A stretch of 44,660 nt of DNA from Hymenobacter plasmatis (GCF_020711255.1 NZ_JAJFAW010000035.1:1-44660); one strand, 5' to 3'. Numbered from the stretch's first letter, positions 19,001 to 27,774 are shown. Numbers and translations are program-made. Notes: a model not told the origin generated them from the sequence alone.

Positions 19001-19108
19001 GGCGGTCATGCAGAGAGCAGCGAAACAGCTTGCGCGGGGCAGTAATCCAATCGATATAAAGGATTCGTGGTGGCAAGCGAGATGCTTGGCTGCCCTCTGC
19101 ATGACGCC
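19001..19108. repeat. class-1 palindromic repeat inside the efflux operon (copy D)
   Basis: Diverged copy: outer arms around GTCATGCAGAG (from 19005) and CTCTGCATGAC (to 19105) still pair, while the inner arms differ at several bases. The spacer GGGGCAGTAAT...GATT is like that of copy E at 25994-26035. It starts 17 nt after the adaptor stop and ends 28 nt before the pump start. Confidence 0.8.
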
Positions 19109-19135
19109 CTTTCCTAATAAATAACCAGCCAGAAT

Positions 19136-22100
19136 ATGTTTAGTAAATTCATTCGTAGGCCAGTATTTGCCATTGTTATTTCGATTGTCATCCTGCTCAT
19201 GGGCGGGCTGGCCATCATGAAGCTGCCTACGTCGCAGTTCCCGGAGATTTCGCCGCCCCTCGTGATGGTGAGCGCGGCCTACCCGGGCGCGAGTGCCAAG
19301 GTGCTGACCGAATCGGTGCTGATTCCGCTGGAACAGGCCGTGAACGGCGTGCCGGGCATGAAATACATGACCTCCGACGCCGTGAGCGCCGGCGAGGCCA
19401 ACATCCAGATTGTCTTTAACCTGGGTACCGACCCCGACCAGGCCGTGGTGAACGTGAACACCCGCATTGCGCAGGTGCTCAACCGCCTGCCGGAGCTGGT
19501 GCAGCGCGAAGGCGTGGTGGTAAACCGCGTGGTGCCCAACATGCTGATGTACGTGAACTTGTACTCGAAAGACAAGAACACGGACATGAAGTACCTGTTC
19601 AACTACGCCGGCGTGAACATGATACCTGAGCTGCAGCGCCTGGGCGGCATTGGCCGGGCCAGCATTCTCGGTAGCCGGCAGTACGCCATGCGCGTGTGGC
19701 TGAAGCCCGACCGGATGCGCGCCTACAACATCTCGGTGGATGACGTGATGAAGGCGCTGGGCGAGCAGAGCGTAATCGGCTCGCCGGGCCGTATCGGCCG
19801 CTCCGATGGCGGGCAGGCGCAGTCGCTGGAATACGTGTTGAGCTATCAGGGCCGCTTCAACGATGTGGAGCAGTATAAGAACGTCATTCTCAAGGCTAAC
19901 CCCAACGGGGAAAGCCTGCATTTGAAAGACGTAGCTAATGTGGAGCTGGGCTCGGAATTCTACGACATCTACTCCAACCTGAACCAGTACCCGTCGGCGG
20001 CCATCGTGCTGAAACAAACCTACGGCTCAAACGCCTCGGACGTAATTAAAGAGGTGAAAGTGAAGCTGGACGAGCTGAAGAAGACCTTCCCGCCCGGCAT
20101 GGACTACAAAATCACCTACGACGTATCGAACTTCCTCGACGCCTCGATTGAGAATGTAATCCACACCCTGCGCGACGCTTTTATTCTGGTGGCATTGGTG
20201 GTCTTCCTGTTCCTCGGCGACTGGCGCTCGACGCTGATTCCGGCGCTGGCCGTGCCGGTGTCGCTGGTGGGCTCGTTCATGGCAATGCAGGCCTTCGGCC
20301 TCACCATCAACATGATTACGCTGTTTGCGCTGGTACTCTCCATTGGTATTGTGGTCGACAACGCCATTGTGGTAATCGAAGCGGTGCACGCCAAGATGGA
20401 GGAAGAGCACCTCTCCCCCTACAACGCGGTGCGCAAGGTCGTGGGCGAAATCAGCGGCGCCATTATCGCCATCACGGTGATGATGACGGCGGTGTTTATC
20501 CCGGTATCGTTCATGAGCGGCCCAGTGGGCATTTTCTACCGCCAGTTCTCGATTACGATGGCTACCGCTATTGTGATTTCGGGCCTCGTGGCCCTCACGC
20601 TGACGCCGGTGCTCTGCGCCATGATTCTGAAAAACCACCACGGCCAGCCCAAGAAGAAAACGCCCATTCAGCGCTTCTTCGACTGGTTCAACCGTGGTTT
20701 TGAGAAGCTGACCAACGCCTACACCGGCCTGCTGGAGAAGATTGTGGCCAACCGCATCATCACCTTCGCCATGCTGATTGCCTTCGGGCTGGGCATCTGG
20801 GCCATCACGGCCAAGCTGCCGGCCGGCTTTATTCCGAGCGAAGACCAGGGCCTGATTTACGCCATTGTGCAGACGCCGCCCGGCACCACGCTAGAGCAGA
20901 CCAATGCCGTATCGCAGCGGCTGCGCGAGCTGGCCAAAGACATCCCCGGCGTTGCCAACATCTCTTCACTGGCCGGCTACGAAGTACTTACCGAAGGCCG
21001 CGGCTCGAACGCCGGCACCTTGCTGCTCGACCTGAAGCCGTGGTCGGAACGCAAGGAATCTATTGCCGACATCATCGGCAACCTGGAGAAAAAAGCGAAG
21101 CAGATTCCCGGCGCGACCATCGAATTCTTCGAGCCGCCGGCAGTGCCGGGCTACGGTGCGGCGGGTGGCTTCCAGCTGCAGTTGCTCGACAAAACCAACT
21201 CCGGCGACTACAAGTCGCTGGAAAAGGTGAACGAGGAATTCATGGCCAAGCTGAAGAAACGCAAGGAGCTGGCCGGCCTGTTCACCTTCTTCTCGGCTGA
21301 TTATCCGCAGTACGAGCTCAAGATTGACAACGAGCTGGCCATGCAGAAAGGCGTGAGCATCGGCAATGCCATGAATACGCTGAGCGTCATGGTGGGCTCG
21401 ACCTACGAACTGGGCTTCATCAAATACCAGCGCTTCTTCAAAGTGTATGTGCAGGCTTCGCCCGAATACCGGAAGCTGCCGCAGGACATCCTGAACATGT
21501 GGGCGAAGAACGACAAGGGCGAAATGGTCCCGTTCTCGGCCTTCATGAAAATCGTGAAGTCGCAGGGCGCCAACGAAATCAACCGCTACAACATGTACAC
21601 CACCGCCTCCATCCGGGGTGGCGCGGCCGAGGGCTTTAGCTCGGGCGAGGCCATCAAAGCGGTGCAGGAAGTGGCCAAGGAGCTGCCCCACGGCTACGAC
21701 ATCGACTGGGGCGGCCTGTCGAAAGACGAAGTGGGCCGTGGCAACGAATCGACCGTGATTTTCCTGGTGGTGCTGGTGTTCGTGTACCTGGTGCTCGCCG
21801 CCCAGTACGAAAGCTTCCTGCTGCCACTAGCCGTTATTTTCTCGTTGGTGGCGGGCGTGTTCGGGTCGTTCCTGTTCATCAAGCTGACGGGCCTGGCCAA
21901 CGACATTTATGCGCAGGTAGGCCTCGTAATGCTGGTCGGTCTGCTGGGTAAAAACGCGGTACTGATTGTCGAATTCGCGGCCCTGAAGCACGAAGAAGGC
22001 ATGTCCGTCCGCGACGCGGCCATTGAAGGCGCCAGAGTACGTTTTCGCCCCATTTTGATGACGTCGTTCGCCTTCATCGCCGGCCTGATTCCGCTGGTGA

Positions 22101-22324
22101 TGGCTACTGGCGCGGGCGCTATCGGCAACCGCACCATCGGTAGCTCGGCCCTCGGCGGCATGCTGTTCGGCACCGTGTTCGGGGTAATTATTATTCCCGG
22201 CTTGTACTACTTCTTCGGCACGTTGGCCGGAGAAAGCAAGCTGATTCGGGACGAAAACGAATCCCCGATTTTCGAAGGTGTTGAGCCTCGCGTACTAATC
22301 GAAGAAACAGAGCCTTATGCTTAA
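19136..22324 (+). CDS. RND efflux pump, HAE1 (AcrB-like) family
   Basis: A 1062-aa proton-driven inner-membrane transporter. It begins with the usual cytoplasmic stub and helix (MFSKFIRRPVFAIVISIVIL), has two large periplasmic loops and about twelve membrane helices; FIPSEDQG and PPGTTLEQ lie after helix 7. In helix 4 the proton-relay pair that is Asp-Asp in AcrB reads D408-N409 (GIVVDNAIVVIE), while the partner lysine in GLLGKNAVLIVEF is kept. This Asn may be normal for the Bacteroidota branch. The last 8 nt overlap the channel gene, showing translational coupling. Substrates, probably amphipathic drugs, dyes or solvents, cannot be inferred. Confidence 0.97.
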   Translation: MFSKFIRRPVFAIVISIVILLMGGLAIMKLPTSQFPEISPPLVMVSAAYPGASAKVLTESVLIPLEQAVNGVPGMKYMTSDAVSAGEANIQIVFNLGTDPDQAVVNVNTRIAQVLNRLPELVQREGVVVNRVVPNMLMYVNLYSKDKNTDMKYLFNYAGVNMIPELQRLGGIGRASILGSRQYAMRVWLKPDRMRAYNISVDDVMKALGEQSVIGSPGRIGRSDGGQAQSLEYVLSYQGRFNDVEQYKNVILKANPNGESLHLKDVANVELGSEFYDIYSNLNQYPSAAIVLKQTYGSNASDVIKEVKVKLDELKKTFPPGMDYKITYDVSNFLDASIENVIHTLRDAFILVALVVFLFLGDWRSTLIPALAVPVSLVGSFMAMQAFGLTINMITLFALVLSIGIVVDNAIVVIEAVHAKMEEEHLSPYNAVRKVVGEISGAIIAITVMMTAVFIPVSFMSGPVGIFYRQFSITMATAIVISGLVALTLTPVLCAMILKNHHGQPKKKTPIQRFFDWFNRGFEKLTNAYTGLLEKIVANRIITFAMLIAFGLGIWAITAKLPAGFIPSEDQGLIYAIVQTPPGTTLEQTNAVSQRLRELAKDIPGVANISSLAGYEVLTEGRGSNAGTLLLDLKPWSERKESIADIIGNLEKKAKQIPGATIEFFEPPAVPGYGAAGGFQLQLLDKTNSGDYKSLEKVNEEFMAKLKKRKELAGLFTFFSADYPQYELKIDNELAMQKGVSIGNAMNTLSVMVGSTYELGFIKYQRFFKVYVQASPEYRKLPQDILNMWAKNDKGEMVPFSAFMKIVKSQGANEINRYNMYTTASIRGGAAEGFSSGEAIKAVQEVAKELPHGYDIDWGGLSKDEVGRGNESTVIFLVVLVFVYLVLAAQYESFLLPLAVIFSLVAGVFGSFLFIKLTGLANDIYAQVGLVMLVGLLGKNAVLIVEFAALKHEEGMSVRDAAIEGARVRFRPILMTSFAFIAGLIPLVMATGAGAIGNRTIGSSALGGMLFGTVFGVIIIPGLYYFFGTLAGESKLIRDENESPIFEGVEPRVLIEETEPYA

Positions 22325-23762
22325 GAAACGCATTTATCAATGCCTGAGTGCTGCCGGCCTAGCATTAGCCGTCGGCGCTTGCAAAACGCCGGAGCTGGTG
22401 GTGAAAAACGAGAGCCGCAACACGCCGGCCAGTTATTCTACCGCTACCGCCGCCAGCCCGGACAGCGCCAACATGGCCCGGGTGCAGTGGAAGCAGTTTT
22501 TCACCGACCCCAACCTGAAAAGCCTGATTGAGACGGCCCTGCAAAACAACCAGGAGCTGAACATCACGCTGCAGGAAATCGAAATTGCCCGCAACGAAGT
22601 GCGCGCCCGCAGCGGCGAGTACCTGCCCTTTGTGAGCATAGGGGGCCGGGCCGATGTGGAGAAAGTGGGCCGCTACACGCTGCAAGGCGCTACCGAGGAG
22701 CAGGTCGACATCAAGGAAAACCGCCGCACGCCCGACCCGCTCACCAACTTTCAGCTGGGCGCTTTTGCCACCTGGGAGGTGGATATCTGGCACAAGCTGC
22801 GCAATGCGAAGAAGGCCGCGGCCATGCGGTACCTGGCCTCGGTGGAGGGCAAAAACTTCATGGTGACGAACCTGATTGCTGAGATTGCCAATTCGTATTT
22901 CGAACTGCTGGCACTTGATAATCAACTGGCCATTGTGAAGCAGAACATCGGCATTCAGAGCAACGCGCTGGAACTGGTGAAGCTCCAGAAGGAATCGGCG
23001 CGCGCCACCGAGCTGGCCGTAAAACGCTTTGAGGCCCAGGTGCAGCACACCAAAAGCCTGCAGTACAAGCTGCAGCAAAGCATCGTCGAGACCGAAAACA
23101 AGCTCAACTACCTGGCGGGCCGGTACCCGCAGCCGGTGGCCCGCAACGACGAGTCGTTCAACGATTTGGTGCCGAGCGTAATCACGGCCGGCATGCCCAC
23201 CCAATTGCTGACCAACCGCCCCGATATCCGGCAGGCCGAACAGCTGTTGGTAGCGGCTAAGCTGGACGTGCAAGTGGCCCGTACCAACTTTTATCCGTCG
23301 CTACGCCTCACTGGTGGCCTTGGGCTGGCCGCTTTCAACCCGGCCCTGCTGGTCTCCACCCCGGAATCCATGTTGTATTCGCTGGGCGGCGATTTGGTGG
23401 CGCCGTTGTTCAACCGCAATGGCATCAAGGCCTTCTACTACAATGCCAATGCCCAGCAAACCCAGGCGGTGTACAAGTACGAAAAGACCGTATTAAACGC
23501 TTACGTCGAGGTTTCCAATCAGCTCGCCAGCATCGGCAACCTGGCAAAAAGCTACGATGCGAAAGCCAAGGAAGTAGCCGCGTTGAATCAATCGGTCGAG
23601 ATTTCCAACAGCCTCTTCCGCTCCGCTCGTGCCGATTATACCGAAGTGCTGTTCACGCAGCGCGACGCCCTGGAATCGAAGTTTGACCTTATCGAAACCA
23701 AGATGCAACAGCTCAATGCCACAGTCAATGTGTATCGGGCTTTGGGTGGCGGCTGGAATTAA
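22317..23762 (+). CDS. TolC/NodT-family outer-membrane efflux channel, lipoprotein
   Basis: A 481-aa outer-membrane factor completing the tripartite pump. Signal peptide and lipobox V-G-A-C22, then two repeated OEP domains: the first with LKSLIETALQNNQELNITLQEIEIARNEVRAR, the second with RPDIRQAEQLLVAAKLDVQVARTNFYPSLRLTG; these are classic for the family. AFATWEVDIWHKLRNAKKAAA is the NodT WEID-type signature. The start overlaps the pump stop region by 8 nt. A strong terminator follows at 23892-23934. Confidence 0.96.
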   Translation: MLKKRIYQCLSAAGLALAVGACKTPELVVKNESRNTPASYSTATAASPDSANMARVQWKQFFTDPNLKSLIETALQNNQELNITLQEIEIARNEVRARSGEYLPFVSIGGRADVEKVGRYTLQGATEEQVDIKENRRTPDPLTNFQLGAFATWEVDIWHKLRNAKKAAAMRYLASVEGKNFMVTNLIAEIANSYFELLALDNQLAIVKQNIGIQSNALELVKLQKESARATELAVKRFEAQVQHTKSLQYKLQQSIVETENKLNYLAGRYPQPVARNDESFNDLVPSVITAGMPTQLLTNRPDIRQAEQLLVAAKLDVQVARTNFYPSLRLTGGLGLAAFNPALLVSTPESMLYSLGGDLVAPLFNRNGIKAFYYNANAQQTQAVYKYEKTVLNAYVEVSNQLASIGNLAKSYDAKAKEVAALNQSVEISNSLFRSARADYTEVLFTQRDALESKFDLIETKMQQLNATVNVYRALGGGWN

Positions 23763-23891
23763 CGAAGCTTGGCAACTACTTAAGAAGCGGTTCCGAAGCC
23801 TTCGCATTTAATTTCAACTGAAAGGATGACTACGCTTTGGAGCATACCATGCTAACAGCTGTCTGATACAGGAATAACTGCTGCTCTCATA

Positions 23892-23934
23892 AACAAAACG
23901 CCGACTGTGTCATTCACGGTCGGCGTTTTGTTGT
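23892..23934. terminator. intrinsic terminator of the efflux operon
   Basis: AACAAAACGCCGAC at 23892-23905 pairs perfectly with 23919-23932, with a further short GTG/CAC pairing in the loop. A-rich and T-rich flanks make it usable from both sides, fitting its place between the convergent efflux operon and the gene ending at 24016. Confidence 0.88.
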
Positions 23935-24015
23935 TCACCCAATGGATTTTATCGAAACACTCGTCTCATATTTCAGCTCAACTTTTCGACCGTTTAAATA
24001 GCACACAAGGGTTAT

Positions 24016-24369
24016 TTAATCCGCATTATATAAGTCGTGCAAGTATCCCGTTTCTTCGTTTGGAGAAAGCACCACCGTTTCTCCCTTCTGGCTATAGCGC
24101 AACTCAAAGTCGCCACTATTTCTCTCTACAACTCGAACGCCATCGAGCACGCACAAGAAGCCAAACAAGGCTTCGTCGACCGCTTGTTCGATGACTTGGG
24201 CAACCATCTGCTTGTCTGAGTCGGCTAAGGCATTGTGCCATGCCGACAGGGCCACAAGAGACTTGTCTGGTGAACGACCGGGGACATGGTGCAGCAACGT
24301 TTCAATGCTGTTAATTGAGGTGTTACGAACGACTTCTTTCAGAACGTCAATGAAGGTATCGGTAGTCAT
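24016..24369 (-). CDS. conserved-looking small hypothetical protein
   Basis: A 117-aa soluble protein with no signal peptide. The first 85 residues look helical (DTFIDVLKEVVRNTSINSIETLLHHV, QMVAQVIEQAVDEALFGFLCVLDG), followed by two beta-like segments (FELRYSQKGETVVLSPN) and a short acidic tail. I do not recognise the family. A shape of helical body plus final beta pair recalls small immunity-type or SMI1-like proteins, but no toxin is adjacent and I do not claim that. GTACTTTGG about 40 nt upstream is a possible weak -7 box. Codon use is less GC-rich than most neighbours. Confidence 0.65.
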   Translation of the reverse strand: MTTDTFIDVLKEVVRNTSINSIETLLHHVPGRSPDKSLVALSAWHNALADSDKQMVAQVIEQAVDEALFGFLCVLDGVRVVERNSGDFELRYSQKGETVVLSPNEETGYLHDLYNAD

Positions 24370-24577
24370 GGCTTCGTGTTTGGGGGCTGCCCTGAAAACG
24401 GGGCTACCAAAGTACTACGTGGCCCTTTCGTTCATTGAACCGTCGTTTTTATAAACCGAGTCCCGTTGGGGTTCGCTGTTGCTATTCTATTAATCTGCTC
24501 GCCGGTCCAGCACAAATTCAAGAACCACTTCACGAAATCAAAGCACAGAAAACAGTACTTGAGCTAAAGTTCGTGAA

Positions 24578-25039
24578 CTACAGCTGCACCGCCACGGCAA
24601 ACGGCGGAATTTCCTCCAGCCGCTCGTTGGTGCGCTTTTCAAAGTTCACGCGCCAGCAGTAGTGCACCAGGCCGTTTGTGAGCAGCAGCAGCGGGGCGCC
24701 AATGGTTTGGTTGTAGGTGGTGGCTTGGTGAGCCACGGCGGCCGTGATGGGCACGGCTGGCGCTTTGCACTCCACCAGCAGCAGGGGCTGGCCGGCGGCA
24801 TCCAGCGCCAGCAGGTCGGTGCGCTTCTGGCGCTGGTTGTAGCGCAGGCCGCGCTCCAGGGCCAGCAGGCCACGCGGGTAGCCCAGGTGGCCGGTGAGGT
24901 AATGCACGACGTGCTGGCGCACCCATTCCTCGGGCGTGAGCACGACGTGCTTGCGCCGCAGTCCGTCCCAGATGAGTGGTTGGTTCGTGGCCGATTGCGT
25001 AAGTTTGGCGTCGAAAGGCGGCAGGTCCAGAGCTTGCAT
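24578..25039 (-). CDS. HsdR N-terminal domain-like protein, PD-(D/E)xK nuclease fold
   Basis: A 153-aa protein matching the type I restriction HsdR N-terminal domain found alone in most Bacteroidota. Candidate nuclease residues are E62, D75 (RTDLLALD) and E90-C-K92 (LLLVECKAP), a complete PD-(D/E)xK core, followed by a helix with the QATTYN motif seen in HsdR-N proteins. No helicase, specificity or methylase genes are near, so it is not a restriction system; a repair or replication role is a guess. The ATG at 25039 is chosen because a TACCTTTG box lies at 25046-25053; the longer frame to 25129 would run through the promoter and a hairpin. Confidence 0.85.
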   Translation of the reverse strand: MQALDLPPFDAKLTQSATNQPLIWDGLRRKHVVLTPEEWVRQHVVHYLTGHLGYPRGLLALERGLRYNQRQKRTDLLALDAAGQPLLLVECKAPAVPITAAVAHQATTYNQTIGAPLLLLTNGLVHYCWRVNFEKRTNERLEEIPPFAVAVQL

Positions 25040-25045
25040 CACCTC

Positions 25046-25053
25046 CAAAGGTA
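25046..25053 (-). promoter_or_regulatory. -7 box TACCTTTG very close to the HsdR-like start
   Basis: On the minus strand TACCTTTG ends 7 nt before the ATG at 25039. With a start site 5-7 nt downstream of the box, the mRNA would begin at or next to the start codon, that is, be leaderless. Confidence 0.5.
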
Positions 25054-25080
25054 CGGGGCCAAATCGAGTGACTGAGTAGC

Positions 25081-25140
25081 TGAGCGACTGAGTGACTTCG
25101 GGTTTTGCGTCCTTTCTTCCACCCCTCACTCAGTCGCTCA
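25081..25140. repeat. 14-bp inverted repeat between divergent genes
   Basis: TGAGCGACTGAGTG at 25081-25094 is perfectly complementary to 25127-25140, with further GAGTGACTGAGTAGC words to its left forming a degenerate direct repeat. It occupies the shared upstream region of the HsdR-like and AMP nucleosidase genes. Confidence 0.7.
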
Positions 25141-25158
25141 ACCACCCCGTCACTCCTT

Positions 25159-25929
25159 ATGAAGACCAAAGAAGAAATTGTTAACAACTGGCTGCCGCGC
25201 TACACCGGCGTGCCGCTGAATGAGTTTGGGCAGTACATCCTGCTCACCAACTTCAGCAACTACGTGTACATGTTTGCCGAGCAGTTCGAATGTGAAGTGC
25301 GGGGCCTCGACAAGCCCATGCAAACGGCCACGGCCAACGGCATCACCATCATCAACTTCGGCATGGGCTCGCCCATGGCTGCCACGGTGATGGACCTGCT
25401 CTCGGCCATCAAGCCCAAGGCGGCGCTGTTTCTGGGCAAGTGCGGTGGGCTGAAAAAAACCAAGCTTGGCGACCTGGTGCTGCCCATCGCGGCCATTCGC
25501 GGCGACGGTACTTCGGACGACTACCTGCCCAAGGAAATTCCGGCGCTGCCCTCCTTCCGCCTGCAGCGCGCCGTGTCGTCGATGATTAAAAAGCACGAGC
25601 TTGATTACTTCACCGGCACCGTGTACACCACCAACCGCCGCGTGTGGGAGCACGACACCGAGTTTAAGGACTACCTGCGCCGGGTGCGCGCCATGGCCGT
25701 CGACATGGAAACCGCCACCATTTTTGTGGTCGGCTTCATGAACGACATTCCCCACGGCGCCCTGCTGCTGGTGAGCGACAACCCCATGACCCCGGAGGGC
25801 GTGAAAACCTCGGAATCGGACTCGAAAGTGACCACCGATTACGTGAAGCGCCACCTGCAAATCGGCATCGAGTCGCTGCAGGAGCTGCAGTTTTCGGGGG
25901 AGTCGGTGAAGCACATGCGCTTCGAGTAA
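25159..25929 (+). CDS. amn: AMP nucleosidase
   Basis: A 256-aa enzyme of the nucleoside-phosphorylase fold that splits AMP into adenine and ribose 5-phosphate, adjusting the adenylate pool. Signatures: IINFGMGSPMAATVMDLL, FLGKCGGLKKTKLGD, GTSDDYLP, VDMETATIFVVGF (with the conserved Met-Glu that grips ribose) and LLLVSDNPM with the catalytic SD pair. It is the short form usual in Bacteroidota, lacking the N-terminal domain of the E. coli enzyme. The start at 25159 (MKTKEEIVNNW) follows the inverted repeat; an ATG at 25105 lies inside it. As far as I recall, this gene and the HsdR-N gene are neighbours in many Bacteroidota. Confidence 0.93.
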   Translation: MKTKEEIVNNWLPRYTGVPLNEFGQYILLTNFSNYVYMFAEQFECEVRGLDKPMQTATANGITIINFGMGSPMAATVMDLLSAIKPKAALFLGKCGGLKKTKLGDLVLPIAAIRGDGTSDDYLPKEIPALPSFRLQRAVSSMIKKHELDYFTGTVYTTNRRVWEHDTEFKDYLRRVRAMAVDMETATIFVVGFMNDIPHGALLLVSDNPMTPEGVKTSESDSKVTTDYVKRHLQIGIESLQELQFSGESVKHMRFE

Positions 25930-25960
25930 GGCGATAAACGCCCGTCGCGTGTCATCCAAC

Positions 25961-26068
25961 CGTCATGCTGAGCGGAGCCGAAGCATCTCGCGTGGGGTAG
26001 TAATGCCTTCGATTGAACGATTGAATTACTATTGCACGCGAGATGCTTCGGCTCCGCTCAGCATGACG
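25961..26068. repeat. class-1 palindromic repeat (copy E), 33-bp perfect arms
   Basis: Arms at 25961-25993 and 26036-26068 are perfect inverse complements, beginning CGTCATGCTGAGCGGAGCCG. The 42-nt spacer contains a second short stem (TAGTAAT with ATTACTA). It lies 32 nt past the amn stop and 31 nt before the amidohydrolase start, between genes on the same strand. Confidence 0.92.
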
Positions 26069-26099
26069 TTCTTTTTATTTCCAAAACACTCGGTTTCCC

Positions 26100-27767
26100 A
26101 TGAGAACCTTTACCAATCTGTTGCGGCAGAAAGCGGGCATTTCGGTGCTGGCGCTGGGCGCCCTGGCCGGCTGCCAGGCCAAGCGCGAGCCCGTGGATTT
26201 GCTTGTTACCAACGCCACGGTTTACACCGTTGATTCGACCTTTTCCAAAGCCCAGGCTTTTGCGGTGAAAGACGGCAAGTTTGTGGCCGTGGGCAGTTCC
26301 GATGACCTCAAGGGCCGGTACGCCGCCACAAAGGAAGTAGACGCCAAAGGTCAGTTTATCTACCCCGGTTTTTACGATGCGCACTGCCACTTCTACCGCT
26401 ATTCGCTGGGCTTGAGTTCGGCCAACCTAGTGGGCACCACTTCCTGGGAAGATGTGCTGCAGAAGCTGCAGGCGCATCGCCAGAAGTTTCCGCAGGCAGC
26501 TTGGCTACTGGGCCGCGGCTGGGACCAGAACGACTGGCCAAACAAGCAGTTCCCCACCAAAGACGCCCTGGACCGGTTGTTCCCTGACGTTCCGGTGGCC
26601 ATAATCCGGGTCGATGGCCACGCCGCCCTTGTCAACCAAAAGGCCCTGGACCTAGCCGGCATTACGGCCGCTACGCCCATTAGCGGGGGTACCATCACGC
26701 GCGACGCCCAGGGTCGCCTTACCGGCCTGCTCGTCGACAATGCCACCCGCCTGGTGGGCAAAGACATCCCGGACCCCTCCACGGCCGAAGCCAACCAGTT
26801 GCTGCTACAAGGCCAGCAAAACTGCCTGGCCGTGGGCCTCACCAGCCTCGCCGATGCCGGCCTCGACAAGGCCAACATCGACCAGATGGCCGCGTTGCAG
26901 CAGCAGGGCCAGCTCAAGCTACGGCTCTACGCCATGCTGGCACCTACCCCAGCCAACCGGGCTTATTACCTGAAAAACGGCCCAATCCTCACTGACCAGC
27001 TCACGGTGAATTCCTTCAAAGTGTACGCCGATGGGGCGCTGGGCTCCCGCGGGGCCTGCCTGGTGGAGCCCTACGCCGACCGGCCCAAGGAAACCGGCTT
27101 TTTGCTTTCAACCGTGAAAGAATACCGCGCCCTGGCCAAGGAGCTGGCCGCGTCGAAATTCCAGATGAACACCCACGCCATCGGCGACTCCGCCAACCGG
27201 GTTATCCTCAACATTTACGGTGAGGCGCTGCACGGCCAGAAAGACCGCCGCTGGCGCATCGAGCACGCCCAGGTCATCACGCCGGCCGACATGCCCAAGT
27301 TCGGGCAATATGGCATCGTGCCCTCGGTGCAGCCCACCCACGCCACTTCCGACATGTATTGGGCTGGCGAGCGCCTGGGCCCGCAGCGCGTGAAAACGGC
27401 CTACGCCTACGCTGAGCTGCTTAAGCAATACGGCCAGCTGGCGCTGGGTTCCGACTTTCCCGTGGAAGACATCAACCCGCTTTATGGCTTCCACTCGGCC
27501 GTGGCCCGGCAGGATGCCAAGAACTACCCCAAAGGCGGCTTCCAGATGGAAAACGCCATTTCCCGCCCCGATGCCCTGCGCGGCATGACTACCTGGGCCG
27601 CCCACGCCGCCTTCGAAGAGAAGCGCAAAGGCCAAATCAAGCCCGGCATGCTGGCTGATTTCGTGGTGTTGGATACCGACTTGCTAACCGCGCCCAACGA
27701 GAAGCTGCGTGGCGCCACGGTGCTGCAAACCTGGATAGGCGGGCAATCAGTATTTGAGCGCAAGTAG
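26100..27767 (+). CDS. YtcJ-like amidohydrolase, lipoprotein
   Basis: A 555-aa metal-dependent hydrolase of the amidohydrolase superfamily. A lipoprotein signal peptide ends in lipobox L-A-G-C25, so it acts outside the cytoplasm. Metal and active-site motifs are in order: GFYDAHCHF, LLGRGWDQNDW, VDGHAALVN, YADGALGSRGA, NTHAIGDSANR, RIEHAQ and GSDFPVEDINP. The ATG at 26100 directly follows the palindromic repeat. The family cleaves C-N bonds in varied amides and cyclic compounds; the substrate is not known. Confidence 0.92.
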   Translation: MRTFTNLLRQKAGISVLALGALAGCQAKREPVDLLVTNATVYTVDSTFSKAQAFAVKDGKFVAVGSSDDLKGRYAATKEVDAKGQFIYPGFYDAHCHFYRYSLGLSSANLVGTTSWEDVLQKLQAHRQKFPQAAWLLGRGWDQNDWPNKQFPTKDALDRLFPDVPVAIIRVDGHAALVNQKALDLAGITAATPISGGTITRDAQGRLTGLLVDNATRLVGKDIPDPSTAEANQLLLQGQQNCLAVGLTSLADAGLDKANIDQMAALQQQGQLKLRLYAMLAPTPANRAYYLKNGPILTDQLTVNSFKVYADGALGSRGACLVEPYADRPKETGFLLSTVKEYRALAKELAASKFQMNTHAIGDSANRVILNIYGEALHGQKDRRWRIEHAQVITPADMPKFGQYGIVPSVQPTHATSDMYWAGERLGPQRVKTAYAYAELLKQYGQLALGSDFPVEDINPLYGFHSAVARQDAKNYPKGGFQMENAISRPDALRGMTTWAAHAAFEEKRKGQIKPGMLADFVVLDTDLLTAPNEKLRGATVLQTWIGGQSVFERK

Positions 27768-27774
27768 GCCCGTC

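Noticed and set aside
18953..20017. 354-residue minus-strand frame opposite the RND pump
   Set aside because: Covers strongly conserved pump sequence on the other strand, histidine-rich shadow with no motifs.
24016..25039. Small hypothetical plus HsdR-N gene as a toxin-antitoxin or defence pair
   Set aside because: They are 208 nt apart, with no overlap or matching family; the HsdR-N family is a widespread housekeeping-like orphan.
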